This document shows, in pieces, positions 47,715 to 58,215 of a DNA stretch of 64,000 nt. Source of the stretch: Flabesymbios commensalis (Eukaryota; Annelida; Polychaeta; Terebellida; Flabelligeridae). The notes beneath the pieces were generated by a model. The model had not been told where the DNA came from. It ran no database searches and saw only the letters and a program-made list of their open reading frames with translations. The stretch is taken from the NCBI GenBank assembly GCA_964017125.1, contig OZ024908.1, positions 60,046,021-60,110,020 of the forward strand. Direction: 5' to 3'. Position 1 is the stretch's first letter. The number at the start of each line of letters is the position of its first letter. The translations under genes were made by a program, and so were the position numbers.

Positions 47715-48518
47715 AGATATTTCTAACTTTCTTTATTATTTTTGTATGCAAGATAATTTGTCAAACGGTATATATGCGGGTTATCCCTGTAACAACAAAA
47801 AATATAAACCAGCGATAAAATGTCTATTTTTAATTATCGAGTTAGCCCTTTAATCTCCGACTTTTTTGAGCCATTTTTGTTTCATTTTAAACATGCCTTA
47901 TCTGGACATAGAACACACATTTACGCCAGGAGATGGGGTAGTACGTATCTATGTTATGGTGGGGTAGGCTACAGGCTTCCGTCTTATATCTTTATTTGAC
48001 CAGTAGATGGTTGCTTTATAACGGAACCGCCCTCATCAGCTCCAGAATACGGATAAAAAAGGCAGCGTCACAATTTTGTACGAATTCGTAGCATCCGGGG
48101 TGAAAAGGTTAATAATATCAGTTTTTTTAAGTTAGTGTAAAGGCTAACGTCATTGACGTTGATTAAACGTCGCAACAACGTCGTGTGCCCAGTGGTATAG
48201 AGATGACTTAGGAATGTAGCATTAAGTTATGTTTGGAAAAATAGGCCTCATTAGGTTTAGTAGATACAAACGAATGACAGGACAACGGTCGACGGACGAT
48301 TATAATGAATTAAAAACGACAATGTTTATAGGTCCGTACAAGACAATAACCGCAGTGTAGTAATTAGCGTCACCATTTCAGAGATGCGCCCATAACACTA
48401 GGGTGCACGAATGGTATTTTAAATGCGGGTTTCCAAAATAACTGCTTCCAGGACATATTGCTTTCGCTATGCTATTACACCGCGGTGTTGCAAAAAATCT
48501 AGAAAAACTATGATCAAA
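47715..48518. other. No gene recognised
   Basis: AT-rich DNA with no coding motif or clear repeat. Confidence 0.45.
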
Positions 48519-48596
48519 TCGTCGCCTCGGAGCTAAAGGATCCTATCTGACACTCGTTAGAGTGGCAGATAGGATCCTTTAGCTCCGAGGCGACGA
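48519..48596. mobile_element. Near-perfect 78-bp hairpin, GGATCCTATCTG family, copy 2
   Basis: Arms 48519-48549 and 48566-48596 are 31-bp perfect inverted repeats (beginning TCGTCGCCTCGG and ending CCGAGGCGACGA). The inner CACTC/GAGTG also pair around the 4-base loop GTTA, leaving one mismatch in 37 pairs. A miniature fold-back element, much younger than 30781-30860. Confidence 0.9.
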
Positions 48597-49207
48597 AATG
48601 CAGAAATAACTATATACGAGAATAAACCGTGGACGGAAAACTTCAATTGAGCCAGAAAACCCAACACAAAAAATAACTATTGTGTATACTAAATAGAAAC
48701 AAAAAATAATTCACATATTGCGCCTACTGCAGTCTGAAAATGAGTATTGGAAAATTATTAACGGTGGAAAATCGCCGAAAATGCATCATTAGCCTATGTC
48801 TCCTTAGATATATCCGAAGAGCGTTTTGAGACATTCGCCCTTAATTGGGAATGAACGTGGTGATGCAAGTGACAGGAGCGTTGAGCTGAACAGCATACCT
48901 CCTAATGGCAAACATACCCTTTACACCCCCAGGGAATAATGAAAGCTATATCAAAACTAACATACAATAAATCATGGGATTCGCATCTAATAATAGATAA
49001 ATTTCCGAAACATACACGCCACCAATTTGCTCCATGCAACACAAGGATATTTAACTTGATCTTAAAATCAGGGCACATGCCTGCATGACGATTGTTGTCA
49101 AAGCGTAATTCGTCTTATTTAGAAAAAACAAATCCTAATGACCCTAAAGATCCCTCAGAGGAATATACTGCTCAGTTGGTTTGTGAAGCTTTTCATGCTG
49201 CATAAAA
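48597..49207. other. No gene recognised
   Basis: An in-frame stretch ending SSYLEKTNPNDPKDPSEEYT followed by AQLVCEAFHAA and a stop (about 49098-49205) looks compositionally like protein but I do not recognise it. It could be a fragment of a mobile-element or host exon. Confidence 0.3.
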
Positions 49208-49419
49208 TCGGGTTTTCATTTTTTAGTAGCACATTAAGTACCACATTTTAAATATTTTAAAGATAAAATGTGACATAACCAGCAAGATTTAAAGAGTTAA
49301 CCTCCATTTTTTCAAATCTGAATAATTTTCACTCACTTGAAGTTGTGGATCGCGTCAGCGAGACACAACTTCAAGTGGGTGAAAATTCAAATTGAATAAT
49401 TTGGCGGTTAATAGGTTAA
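49208..49419. mobile_element. piggyBac-like MITE, copy 3, left-truncated
   Basis: Matches the body of copy 2, including the hairpin at 49326-49385, and ends GGCGGTTAATAGG-TTAA. The left terminus is absent. Confidence 0.7.
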
Positions 49420-49897
49420 ACAAAATATTAACCATTTTTATTGAAAATAGCAATATTGTGCAAACAGAACAAGAACAATTGAACACCTATTTGCTCTGAA
49501 ATCGCTAGTTGATTTGTACCTCTGGCTCATGAGCGTAAGAGTTATGCTGTTGTTTCGTCTATTATAAAAAAAACAGTTGACACTATTTATAAATAAGTTA
49601 ACTTTGTGGTCAAATATGTGGTCAGACGTCTAGAATTTCAGGAAAAACCATTTGATGTAAAAAAAAACATGCATGAAAAACGTAGAGGCTATCGTAGCAT
49701 TAAGCTGTTAACAGTATAGGCGTAGTAAGAATGTTTCAACTGTAACATCGGGATTACGACAGGGAAAAAATGATATGAACTAGGCCCTATATCATGTGCC
49801 CTCCTGGCAACTCTATCTTGTATTCTATGAAGAAGACCATAAAAATAAACTTCTTGTTAGGCCTACTTGGTACGATTTCCTACCTAGCAGTATATAG

Positions 49898-50600
49898 GGG
49901 AGACTGGGGCACCTTGAGACGAAACAATTCAAACTCCCAAACAATTTTAATTTTCGAAATAAAACATTTTGACGACACATATGGATACGGGATCCAGTGG
50001 GGGTATATTGTGCAAGAGATGATTTTTATTTAGAAATGTGGAACCTTTTATTTTTGAATCAAACAGATTTAAAAAACATCTCAATGTATCCCGCACTCGG
50101 GCACCTTGAGACACTACCTGGGGTACTTTAAGACAACATATTAGGTACATAAAGACAACGTGGATCTAACTAAAATCAAGATTTGAATACCACATATACC
50201 TGTAGCTGAAGCCTGCAGTTGGCTAATGCTAGAAATTGCAGTAACAATATGTGCCTGAAAAAAGTGGGAGAATCTTGAGTCATTTTCGGGCCACCTTGAG
50301 ACAGATTTGGGACACCTTGAGACAGCACCCTGACTGACTTTAGATCTGATATCATAGTTTGTGTGTGCTGTGTATTTGAAACAAACTATTATACATAAGT
50401 ATAATCATCTTAAAAAAGCACTTTCCTGTAAATAATGGACCTAAGCTTACATACATGATAAGGATGTCCAACAGCTATTAGCAATAGGGTGGAAAATATA
50501 AATTAGTTAGTTTGTGTACCATTGACCTAATGGCGCACAGTTTCTGTATCAAACAGGTCTGTCTTAATGTGTCCCACATCTCAAGGTGCCCCAGTCTCCC
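49898..50600. mobile_element. 703-bp TIR element with GGGGCACCTTGAGAC termini
   Basis: 49898-49919 and 50579-50600 are perfect 22-bp inverted repeats starting GGGAGACTGGGGCACC. Further copies of GCACCTTGAGACA lie inside near 50101, 50290 and 50317, and a diverged GGGTACTTTAAGACA at 50131, as in transposons with subterminal transposase-binding repeats. No coding region. Superfamily and target-site duplication not resolved. Confidence 0.85.
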
Positions 50601-51597
50601 ATGAACACGCAACGTTTAGCTTGTGTAGGCTCAATGGTGGGACAGGGCCGGAGACAGTGGCCAGCTTTGAACCACCTTAACTGTTTCTAAGCAATCTATT
50701 TTCCAATAAAAAATAAAGAACTATTTTGTTCATACACTTCTAAAATAGGAACATTGCAAACTATTGTTCTAGCGTCCACGGAGAACCTACGCACGCTTCA
50801 GTAGTGTCAGTGGAACTTCAAAAGAGAACTTTTCGACAGAAACCTTTCACTTTGCTCCTGGTGAATAAATGCATTCCCTATAATGCCTAAGGCTTGAAGG
50901 TCGGATCCAGTATTGGTGCTCTCGGTCCCGTTAAAATAGACCCATTTATGCTTCCCCAGGCGTCCATATTTTCCAGCCTCCCGTTTTTTATTTTAGAAGT
51001 AATCATGATTACTCGTAGGGTAAGCATGGTAAGCATACATGTAGGCCTACTACCTTTTGGCTGCCTTTAAGCGCTTTAGGGTTGAAGTGGAAATCGCAGA
51101 ATCTCACAGTGAGTACAAATATATAGAAATAGCTTAGGTACTGAAAGGTCAAGAGGGAATACTGACACAGGAGGTGGTTTAAAGTAAAATTGTAGTTTTT
51201 TTTTTGAGGGGGGGGGGCGAATGATCGCCTTCATGAACTTTCAATTTAAAAATATTATTAAAATAGATTTGTATGTCCTGCATAGCTGTTGTAGGACAGA
51301 GAAAAAAGCATGTGTCATAGAGGCCTACATTACAGATCACAGTATGCTGCATGCAAACGCATTCGACCAAGCACGCCTGGTGTATTCAACCATGTATCAA
51401 GATGTTTGTCTAGATTATGCTGACAATTAGTTCCAAAACTTATTGCTTATATAACCGTATACAATTAAATTCACAATTAATTTTATTTGTATTTATATCA
51501 CTTCCTTCTATAGCCAAGTGTGACGCATCTTAGTAGACATAAGAAGTTCTACTCTATACTATTTGCACTGATTTATTCTATACTTCAAGGTTTTTAC
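50601..51597. other. No gene recognised; poly-G tract at 51207-51217
   Basis: Ordinary AT-rich DNA with a T/G homopolymer run at about 51190-51217 and TAGGCCTA at 51042. Confidence 0.45.
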
Positions 51598-52070
51598 CCG
51601 GGGGGGGGGGGGGGGTTACCCACTCGCCTTAGAAATGGGTAGGGGTGTGCCTCCGGCATGTTCCAAAACTGACCCTGTCCCGATTCGCCTCGCGGCTAAA
51701 AAGACACCATGTCCCGATTTGGAAAAAAAAACACCGAATTTATTTCATCAGCTTATGGTGTAATTACTACCAATACATGTAATGTTTCATGGTCTTTTTA
51801 AGCTCTTTAATATTTGTTTATAACATTTTGCGGCTATTATGCTGACAAATGTGATGAAATTCGGCTGATAATGGCCTGAAAAATTACCAAAATACATGCT
51901 AAGTGGGTGCCCAGAGTTGGAAGCTCAAAAAAGGACCCTGTCCCAATTCCAGAAGCTCAAAAAAGACACCCTGTGCCAAAGCTGGAAGCTCAAAAAGGCA
52001 CCCTGTCCAGCGGCACATCCCCAGTAGCAGTATGGAAGTGCCCCCCCCGCCCCCCGGGGGGTTTTACCAC
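51598..52070. repeat. Poly-G tract and CACCCTGTCCC repeats
   Basis: A 17-base G run (about 51600-51616) is followed by copies of AAAAAGACACCATGTCCCGA and, at 51905-52018, three units of GAAGCTCAAAAAAGACACCC with CTGTCCC-type spacers of about 38 bp, then a GC-rich CCCCGCCCCCCGGGGGG palindrome at about 52044-52061. Confidence 0.7.
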
Positions 52071-52242
52071 GCACTATGCTTACGTATGATATCATCACCT
52101 GGAATCATGTCTGCGTCCAGACAAAATACATAAACATTCTCACAAGTGGACATAAGTTTTCAGTGTGACGTGACTCCATAAAAAAACAGGCTATGTCTTG
52201 TTCACAATAGACTCGGACGACATATAACATGCGAAATTGACT

Positions 52243-52303
52243 CAATGATGGCCTAATGCTGGGCCATCGTCTACGATGCTGGTCCAGTATTAGGCCACCA
52301 TCG
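52243..52303. repeat. GTCTACGA palindromic motif, copy 5
   Basis: GATGGCCTAATGCTGGGCCA, then TCGTCTACGA, then TGCTGGTCCAGTATTAGGCC and ACCATC form an imperfect inverted repeat with GTCTACGA at the centre. Confidence 0.75.
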
Positions 52304-52581
52304 AGGTAATGTCCTGTTTTTGCTGGAGTGAATGACACGCTCGAAAAGCACATTCATCGTTTGATGAGTGCACGTAGGTAATAATATTATTATAGTCTTG
52401 ACTTTTTCATCTCCAATGTATTGTAGGCTACGGATGGCCCTGGCTGAAGTATAACATGTGGTATTTTCCATGCATCTTAAGATAGAACTGCTGACACAAT
52501 TTTCCATATTCAAGTGACATCAAATATTTCTTTTTATGAAAGGTATAATCTTACAAATAGCATTATTTAATTTAGTGGGCA

Positions 52582-52648
52582 TCCAATACTGGGCTAGTGT
52601 TGGCACAGAGTCGTAGACGATGGGTCAAGAGTAGCCCAGCATTGGTGA
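52582..52648. repeat. GTCTACGA palindromic motif, copy 6 (inverted)
   Basis: CCAATACTGGGCTA and TAGCCCAGCATTGG form the arms. TCGTAGACGATGGG, the reverse complement of the core, lies between. Confidence 0.75.
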
Positions 52649-52727
52649 ATTTTATGACATTTTATTTTGTTCGAATTTTGGTTGAAAATGTATAATTTAT
52701 GGGTCATTATTGTCCGATTAGAGCACA

Positions 52728-52975
52728 TTAACTCTTTAAGTCCTCACGCATTAAAGCATCACTTTACATCCCTGAAAACAGACGGAATTTTCCTACAAAA
52801 TAAGGGCCTTAGAATGAAAATGTCCATGAAACTGGCTTACCAATACATGGCAATTTTCTTCAATTTTTAAACCACATCAAATCATCTTCATCCACTACAA
52901 GTCGGGAATTGCGAGAGCAATTCGCGGCTTGTAGTGGATTAAGATACAATGGTAAATTCAGGCCTGAAAGGGTTA
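52728..52975. mobile_element. TTAA-type MITE with subterminal hairpin, diverged
   Basis: Begins TTAACTCTTTAAGTCC and ends GGCCTGAAAGGGTTAT. A 50-bp hairpin at 52890-52939 pairs ATCCACTACAAG with CTTGTAGTGGAT. It shows the same architecture and length (about 248 bp) as the MITEs at 47.2-47.7 kb but a different sequence. Confidence 0.55.
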
Positions 52976-53238
52976 TATATATACCAGGTCAAAGTACATA
53001 TTTAAGGACATCATTTCATAAGCTAATGTACAGAAATAATCCATAACTTGGAATGTAGTAAAATAAATAAAACGATGTGATTTATATAAATTATAGAAAA
53101 CATCACTTTTTATTTCCTAATTTTTTACTGGCTCAACATTGTCTCGTGCTGGCTATTAATAAAACGTCCGGACCAAGTAATGTCCGATATACGTCCGAGA
53201 CATTGGATCAACGTCAGATGTACGTCGGAGGTGATAAT

Positions 53239-53480
53239 TTAACCCCATATACATGTGGGCCCTACCGCTAATCACGGCTAAAGTCGTTTTTAATCTGTTT
53301 TATTTGTCGACCAAATCACTGATATTGGGAATGAAATGACTGATCAAACACAAATATTTGGTCTCAAATTAAACGAATATGAATAAATTTCATCCACTTG
53401 AAGTTGTGGGTCGCGGTAGCGAAACACAACTTCAAGTGGATAAAAATTCAAATAAATTAACTAAGCGGGATAGGAGTTAA
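53239..53480. mobile_element. TTAA-type MITE with ACTTGAAGTTGTG hairpin
   Basis: TTAACCCCATATACATG at the left, GCGGGATAGGAG-TTAA at the right and a hairpin at 53392-53441 (CCACTTGAAGTTGTG / CACAACTTCAAGTGG) with loop GGTCGCGGTAGCGAAA. The terminal match is weak, but length and layout fit the family. Confidence 0.5.
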
Positions 53481-53964
53481 CCCAGGTATACTACATATAT
53501 AATCATTAAATGTGGTAGTGTAGCAGACAAAATTCTAGTCCTACGTTCCTTAAAACACGTTGAAGATTTTACGTTTGAATAATAATAATGCATCTCGGCG
53601 TTCCTAATTGTATTTTTGAAATAAATTAAGAGCCATACCTCTTCTTCTAAACAATTGTAATCATCATAATAATTTTAATTGTTAAATGGCATCTTTGTTA
53701 AAGTATTCCAGACATGCGTGTAAGGTTTGTCTTGCTTCGGAGTAGCGATACATCAAATTGGTAAAGTTTGTGTAATTAGGGAGCTGTCATGTTTTATAGT
53801 TCAAATACTACATGTAGTCTTGCGCACTAGCAAACACATTGTTGTCACGGATATATTAGCTAATAAATAAAGTGCAGATAAAGGGTAGTTAGTCACGCAG
53901 ACTGCATATTTCACCAGTGCGAAAACTATAGACCCTATCATTCGAGCACAGGCAACTGGCAGAG

Positions 53965-54019
53965 ATGGAATTGTTCGTAAAAATCCTCTTCATTGCTGCT
54001 CAAATATGGACGACTGCAG
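53965..54019 (+). CDS. Candidate first exon encoding a signal peptide
   Basis: ATG at 53965 starts MELFVKILFIAAQIWTTA, a short basic-then-hydrophobic stretch typical of a secretory signal peptide. It is followed directly by a consensus donor GCAG|GTGAGT, giving a phase-1 intron, the commonest phase after signal-peptide exons. A TAATAAATAAA stretch lies about 100 bp upstream as a possible TATA-like element. The protein identity is unknown. The only phase-compatible candidate exon found downstream is 63868-63974. Short length is the main weakness. Confidence 0.4.
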
Positions 54020-54373
54020 GTGAGTGGAAACCAAAAAATAGATTAGATGGCCAGAGGTAAATGTTTCATAAGAATGGGGTTTCACTAGCTGTATGAGATA
54101 AGAGTGTTTCCTGTAATATCGCTATGATTAGATCAAGTATAATAAGATTTTACTATTGAAATAACTTGGTTGCAAAGATAGTATATTTGTTCGTAGAAAA
54201 AACGCTAGCAAATGTCGCAGTGTAGGCCTACTCATTATTTTGTAACAAGCTAACGGCAATGAATGAATAAAGCTGGGGAGTCTTGAAAACTTGTCGACCG
54301 CAGCAATAACAATTGGTTGGAAAAAACACACTATTATGAAAATTATGCTACGTGATTTTCAAGAACATAATTG

Positions 54374-54430
54374 TTTACCCACTTGAAGTTACGTCTCGCT
54401 AACGAGACCCACAACTTCAAGCGGGTGAAA
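54374..54430. repeat. ACTTGAAGTT hairpin, sixth related locus
   Basis: TTTACCCACTTGAAGTT pairs with AACTTCAAGCGGGTGAAA. The loop ACGTCTCGCTAACGAGACCC is itself partly palindromic. No MITE ends are recognised around it. Confidence 0.7.
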
Positions 54431-54789
54431 ATTGTATTCATAATCTGTGATATTTTACAGAGCACCAGGCCGAAGTGCATGCCAGGTTCCAGGGATCCTG
54501 GTATAACTATAGTAAATCGGACGGCAATTTCCGTCATGTATGGTTACATACATTGACAAATGACAACGGAAATTTCCGTCATGTATGATAGTGAAAGGGT
54601 CGTATAAGCATGTATAACTTGACAGCAATTGTGTTTGTGTTTGGTGTTTGCTAATACTTACATTATTGTAGTCCAATAATAGTGTTTCATTTATTTTTCC
54701 GTTTCATTTGACTCATCTGTATTTTATCTTATTATTGTTATCTTGAAACCCTGAACAGATCGCCACGTCCCAACCTCACCACAAATAGG

Positions 54790-55005
54790 ATGATTATTGT
54801 GTTTCGAATGACATATAGGGCTTTTTGCGAGCCTTTTGCGAGACTGCAAGTGATTGTAATATGAAAATATTATCGATGGTTCTGCTATTTCTTTTAAATC
54901 CAGCTTGGCATGGGTCATCGTCAATACATACATCGTTTTTGTATGACAAACGCGATTCTATTATAGATTCGAATAGCTTACCTAGGGCCATCTTCATCTA
55001 TCCAG
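54790..55005 (-). mobile_element. LINE reverse transcriptase fragment
   Basis: Minus-strand translation includes LGKLFESIIESRL and CQAGFKRNSRTIDNIFILQS, a block diagnostic of jockey/CR1-like non-LTR reverse transcriptases just before their catalytic motif. The fragment ends at a KKPYMSF stretch. No other domains attached. It lies in the putative intron starting at 54020. Confidence 0.85.
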
Positions 55006-55404
55006 TTGTCTGCTACGGCAGACTCCTTGATATCACGTATATGTGCTATGAGTTCAGAACCCCCCTCTTCCCTGCCCAACTCCTGCAGGCCAGACAATCT
55101 GACCTGAGTGTGACCTCCATACCACAGTCAGTAAACCGGTGACGTCATAATGAATATTCATGTTGCTCGCACCCCCTCCTTTTCGTACCTGCATCACACA
55201 CACACCTGTTGTCAAGGTCAGACTGGTAGTCTGACGGTCTGACCTGACTGGGCAGGGTAACCTAGGGCTGGCATAACACTAACTCTCCCATAGTTTTCTG
55301 CGCATCACTTACTTCCATTTTTATGAATTAGAGTCATCGTCCCTTGGACCGATTTATCAGGGTAATGACATGTGTTTAAGATATCGTTAAATCATGATTC
55401 TAAC

Positions 55405-58215
55405 AGTGGCAGGGTCATATAGTGTAGGGTCATATGTCAGTAAATGTGGTTTCATGGGAATTGCATGTTGATTCTTGACACCCATGTTCAATTTGAAGAA
55501 AAAATAATACTGAACAAAATAAAATCGGGTGTCATTTTTTTCTGTAGCTCTAAAGGTAATTTCCTTGGTCTTAAAGGTCATGACCCTACAAACACACGAG
55601 GATTTTTGAAAACGTTTGTATTATAGGTAATATAGTCGTGTAATATAGCAAATTAAAGAAACTTGGCACGAAATAGTCAACATTCATAATTAACAAATAT
55701 TCTGAAGTTTAAAGGTCATTTCCGGTCTCTTGAAGGTTACAACCCTAAACACACATATAGTCCATAGGCCAGAATTGGTCACCGTGCACCCCCCCTCCCC
55801 CCCCCCCCCCTCACTACGCTCACACACCAACTTTTGTTTAAGCTATGATATGTCAAAAACATGAAAAAGGATGTTATCAGTAAAAAATAGGGACGACATA
55901 TATATTTTAAACGCTGATGGGGGGTACCCCCAAACCTAAAATTAGGGGTTAGGGTTACGCAAATATCTGTCGTTGCAGTGCTAGCTTACCAATCTACACA
56001 TGCAATAAATCATATAAAAGATAACTAATGGTCCGTTCTACTGATGTATTGCATGATGCAGTGGATTAAACAGTTATCAGGTTATCACTTACACATTACG
56101 TTTAAACAATGTTTTTATTACAAATAATCAAAATCGACAACAAAACAAACTAGAAAACACTGTCAATGGAAACGATTTAATAAAACATAATCATTGGCCA
56201 TAATATGTATTAGACCTATATTTTATAAACCCAGATGTGTATGTCCTTAAAACTGGGTGGTATTTAAATTTGTACATTGCGCATAAAAAAAATTTAAGTG
56301 GAAAAATATTGCAGATTTTTTTTTAAATGTGTGTATTTATCCTGGGTTGAAACATTGAACTTTGCTCTGCAATTAAGTCTATATTTTTTCTTCCGCTTGT
56401 TTTTACATAATTTGTATCTGCTGAATTCGAATCAGTCGGATAAAATTATATTTTTGGTGTCCTTCACCTTTAAATAAGCAAAACAAAATGGCCGTCAAAA
56501 CCAAATCTTCTCTATATTTTTGTTACAAATTTCTGGTTTCTGCATAATTTGTAATTGATAAATTTACGTCTTATGTCTCATGTCTCATGTTTTTCGATAA
56601 AAATGACCTATATTTGACCTTCAAGTTCAACAAGGCTACCACCAACACACAAATAAAAGCGTTTTTTTATGCACGTTAACTATAATATCATAAACATTTG
56701 TTTAATGGAAATCTAAAAAATATACTACGTAATACGGCAGATTACGTTGCAAGGCATTCGAAACTGTGTTAAAGTATAGTATATTTTAACATGCTTTGAT
56801 GTGCTTAGTATTGAGAATGACATCATTATTATATTAGAAGGCCTAAATATGCAAAATTACGTCCATCTTGGATTTTACGATAAACTATGGGTCCGACAAT
56901 GAGCAATGAACACCAGAAATGCATGTTTTGGCCCCCAAGTCACACAAAATAAATCAAGTCAGCAATTTCGAGCCACAAATAAAAAAAAGGTTTAATTTAC
57001 ATTTTGATAGCCATTTTGTTTCTTATTCATATGAAGGTAGATTTCGCGGCCATTTTGGATTTTTTCTTTCATATTTATTAAAATATTTATTATTTTTAAA
57101 ATTATCAATTAAAAATCTTGCAGAAACCATAAATTGTGCGTTTATGTGCGACAAACTATAGAAAATATGGAGTTTACTTAACATTTTGGTGGCCATTTTG
57201 TGTTTTGCCAATTTGAAGGTGAAAGTCTCCAAATAAAGAGCGTTATCCGACATATTCGCATTCAGCACACACAAATTATGTAAAAACAATACAAAAGTAT
57301 ACACTAAAATCCCGAGCAACGTTTCATGTTTCAGATTTCAACCAAGGCTAAATAGACTTATTTTCATAAAAGGCTGCAATATTATTTCATTGAAAAAATA
57401 TGTATGACATTTATAAATATAAATAACACACATTTTTAAGCATACATATATCTGGGTTCAAAAAACCTAAGCAGATATGGATATGTCCAATAACAATCAT
57501 TTATTATGTTATTTTAACGACCATGTTGACTAGTTTGTGTTGCTGTTCATTATGATTACTTTCTAATAAAAAAACAAGTTTGAGCGTATGTGAAGGTCGA
57601 GACTACTATTTACTCTACTGCACTGGGATTTATTATTAGAACTGGAATTTAATTGGATGTGCAGATTGGTTAATCAGAACATCAACGCTCACGTAACCAT
57701 ACCCCATAATTCCAAGTTGTGTGGGTACCCCTATAAAAGCGGTCAAAATATAAAGTTCGTCCCTATTTTTTACTAGTAACATCGCATTTTATGTTTTGGA
57801 TATGTCACAGCTTAAAATAAAGCTGGTGTGGGTGAGTAGTAGGGGTGCATGGTGAACTATTCTGACCCATGGACTAATAGGTATATTGAAAACTTCGCAA
57901 TATTTGACCTTAAAATGACCTCTAGCGGGCAGAAAAATGTGATTTCATGTGTTTTTCAAATTTGATAATATTTCATAAACATTTTGATCATTTTGATGTG
58001 TTACACGACTAGTAAGACATGTGATTTTTTTAAATAAATAAATAAATGAGATCTAGGGATCATGACCTCAAGGGGTCGAAAAATTACCTTAAGGTGCTCT
58101 AAAAAAAGACACCCTATTTTTTAAAAATCAGCATAAAATAAATTCTGAACATGAAAAACGCAGGTGACAAGAATTAACATGAGATTCCCACATATGACCC
58201 TGCACTATAAACATA
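55405..58215. mobile_element. Fold-back element of 2.8 kb, palindromic almost throughout
   Basis: The arm 55405-55930 matches the reverse complement of 57728-58215: CAGGGTCATA at the outer end, ATGACACCC / GACACCC, TTACACGACTA, TGACC-TT stretches, GCACGGTGA / GCATGGTGA and GTCCCTATTTTTTACT. Further in, 56455-56580 pairs with 57100-57250 (GCAAAACA-AAAATGGCC, GGTTTCTGCA, AATTGATAA). The centre is near 56830. C and G runs at 55788-55811 correspond to shorter ones on the other arm. No coding region. Confidence 0.8.
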
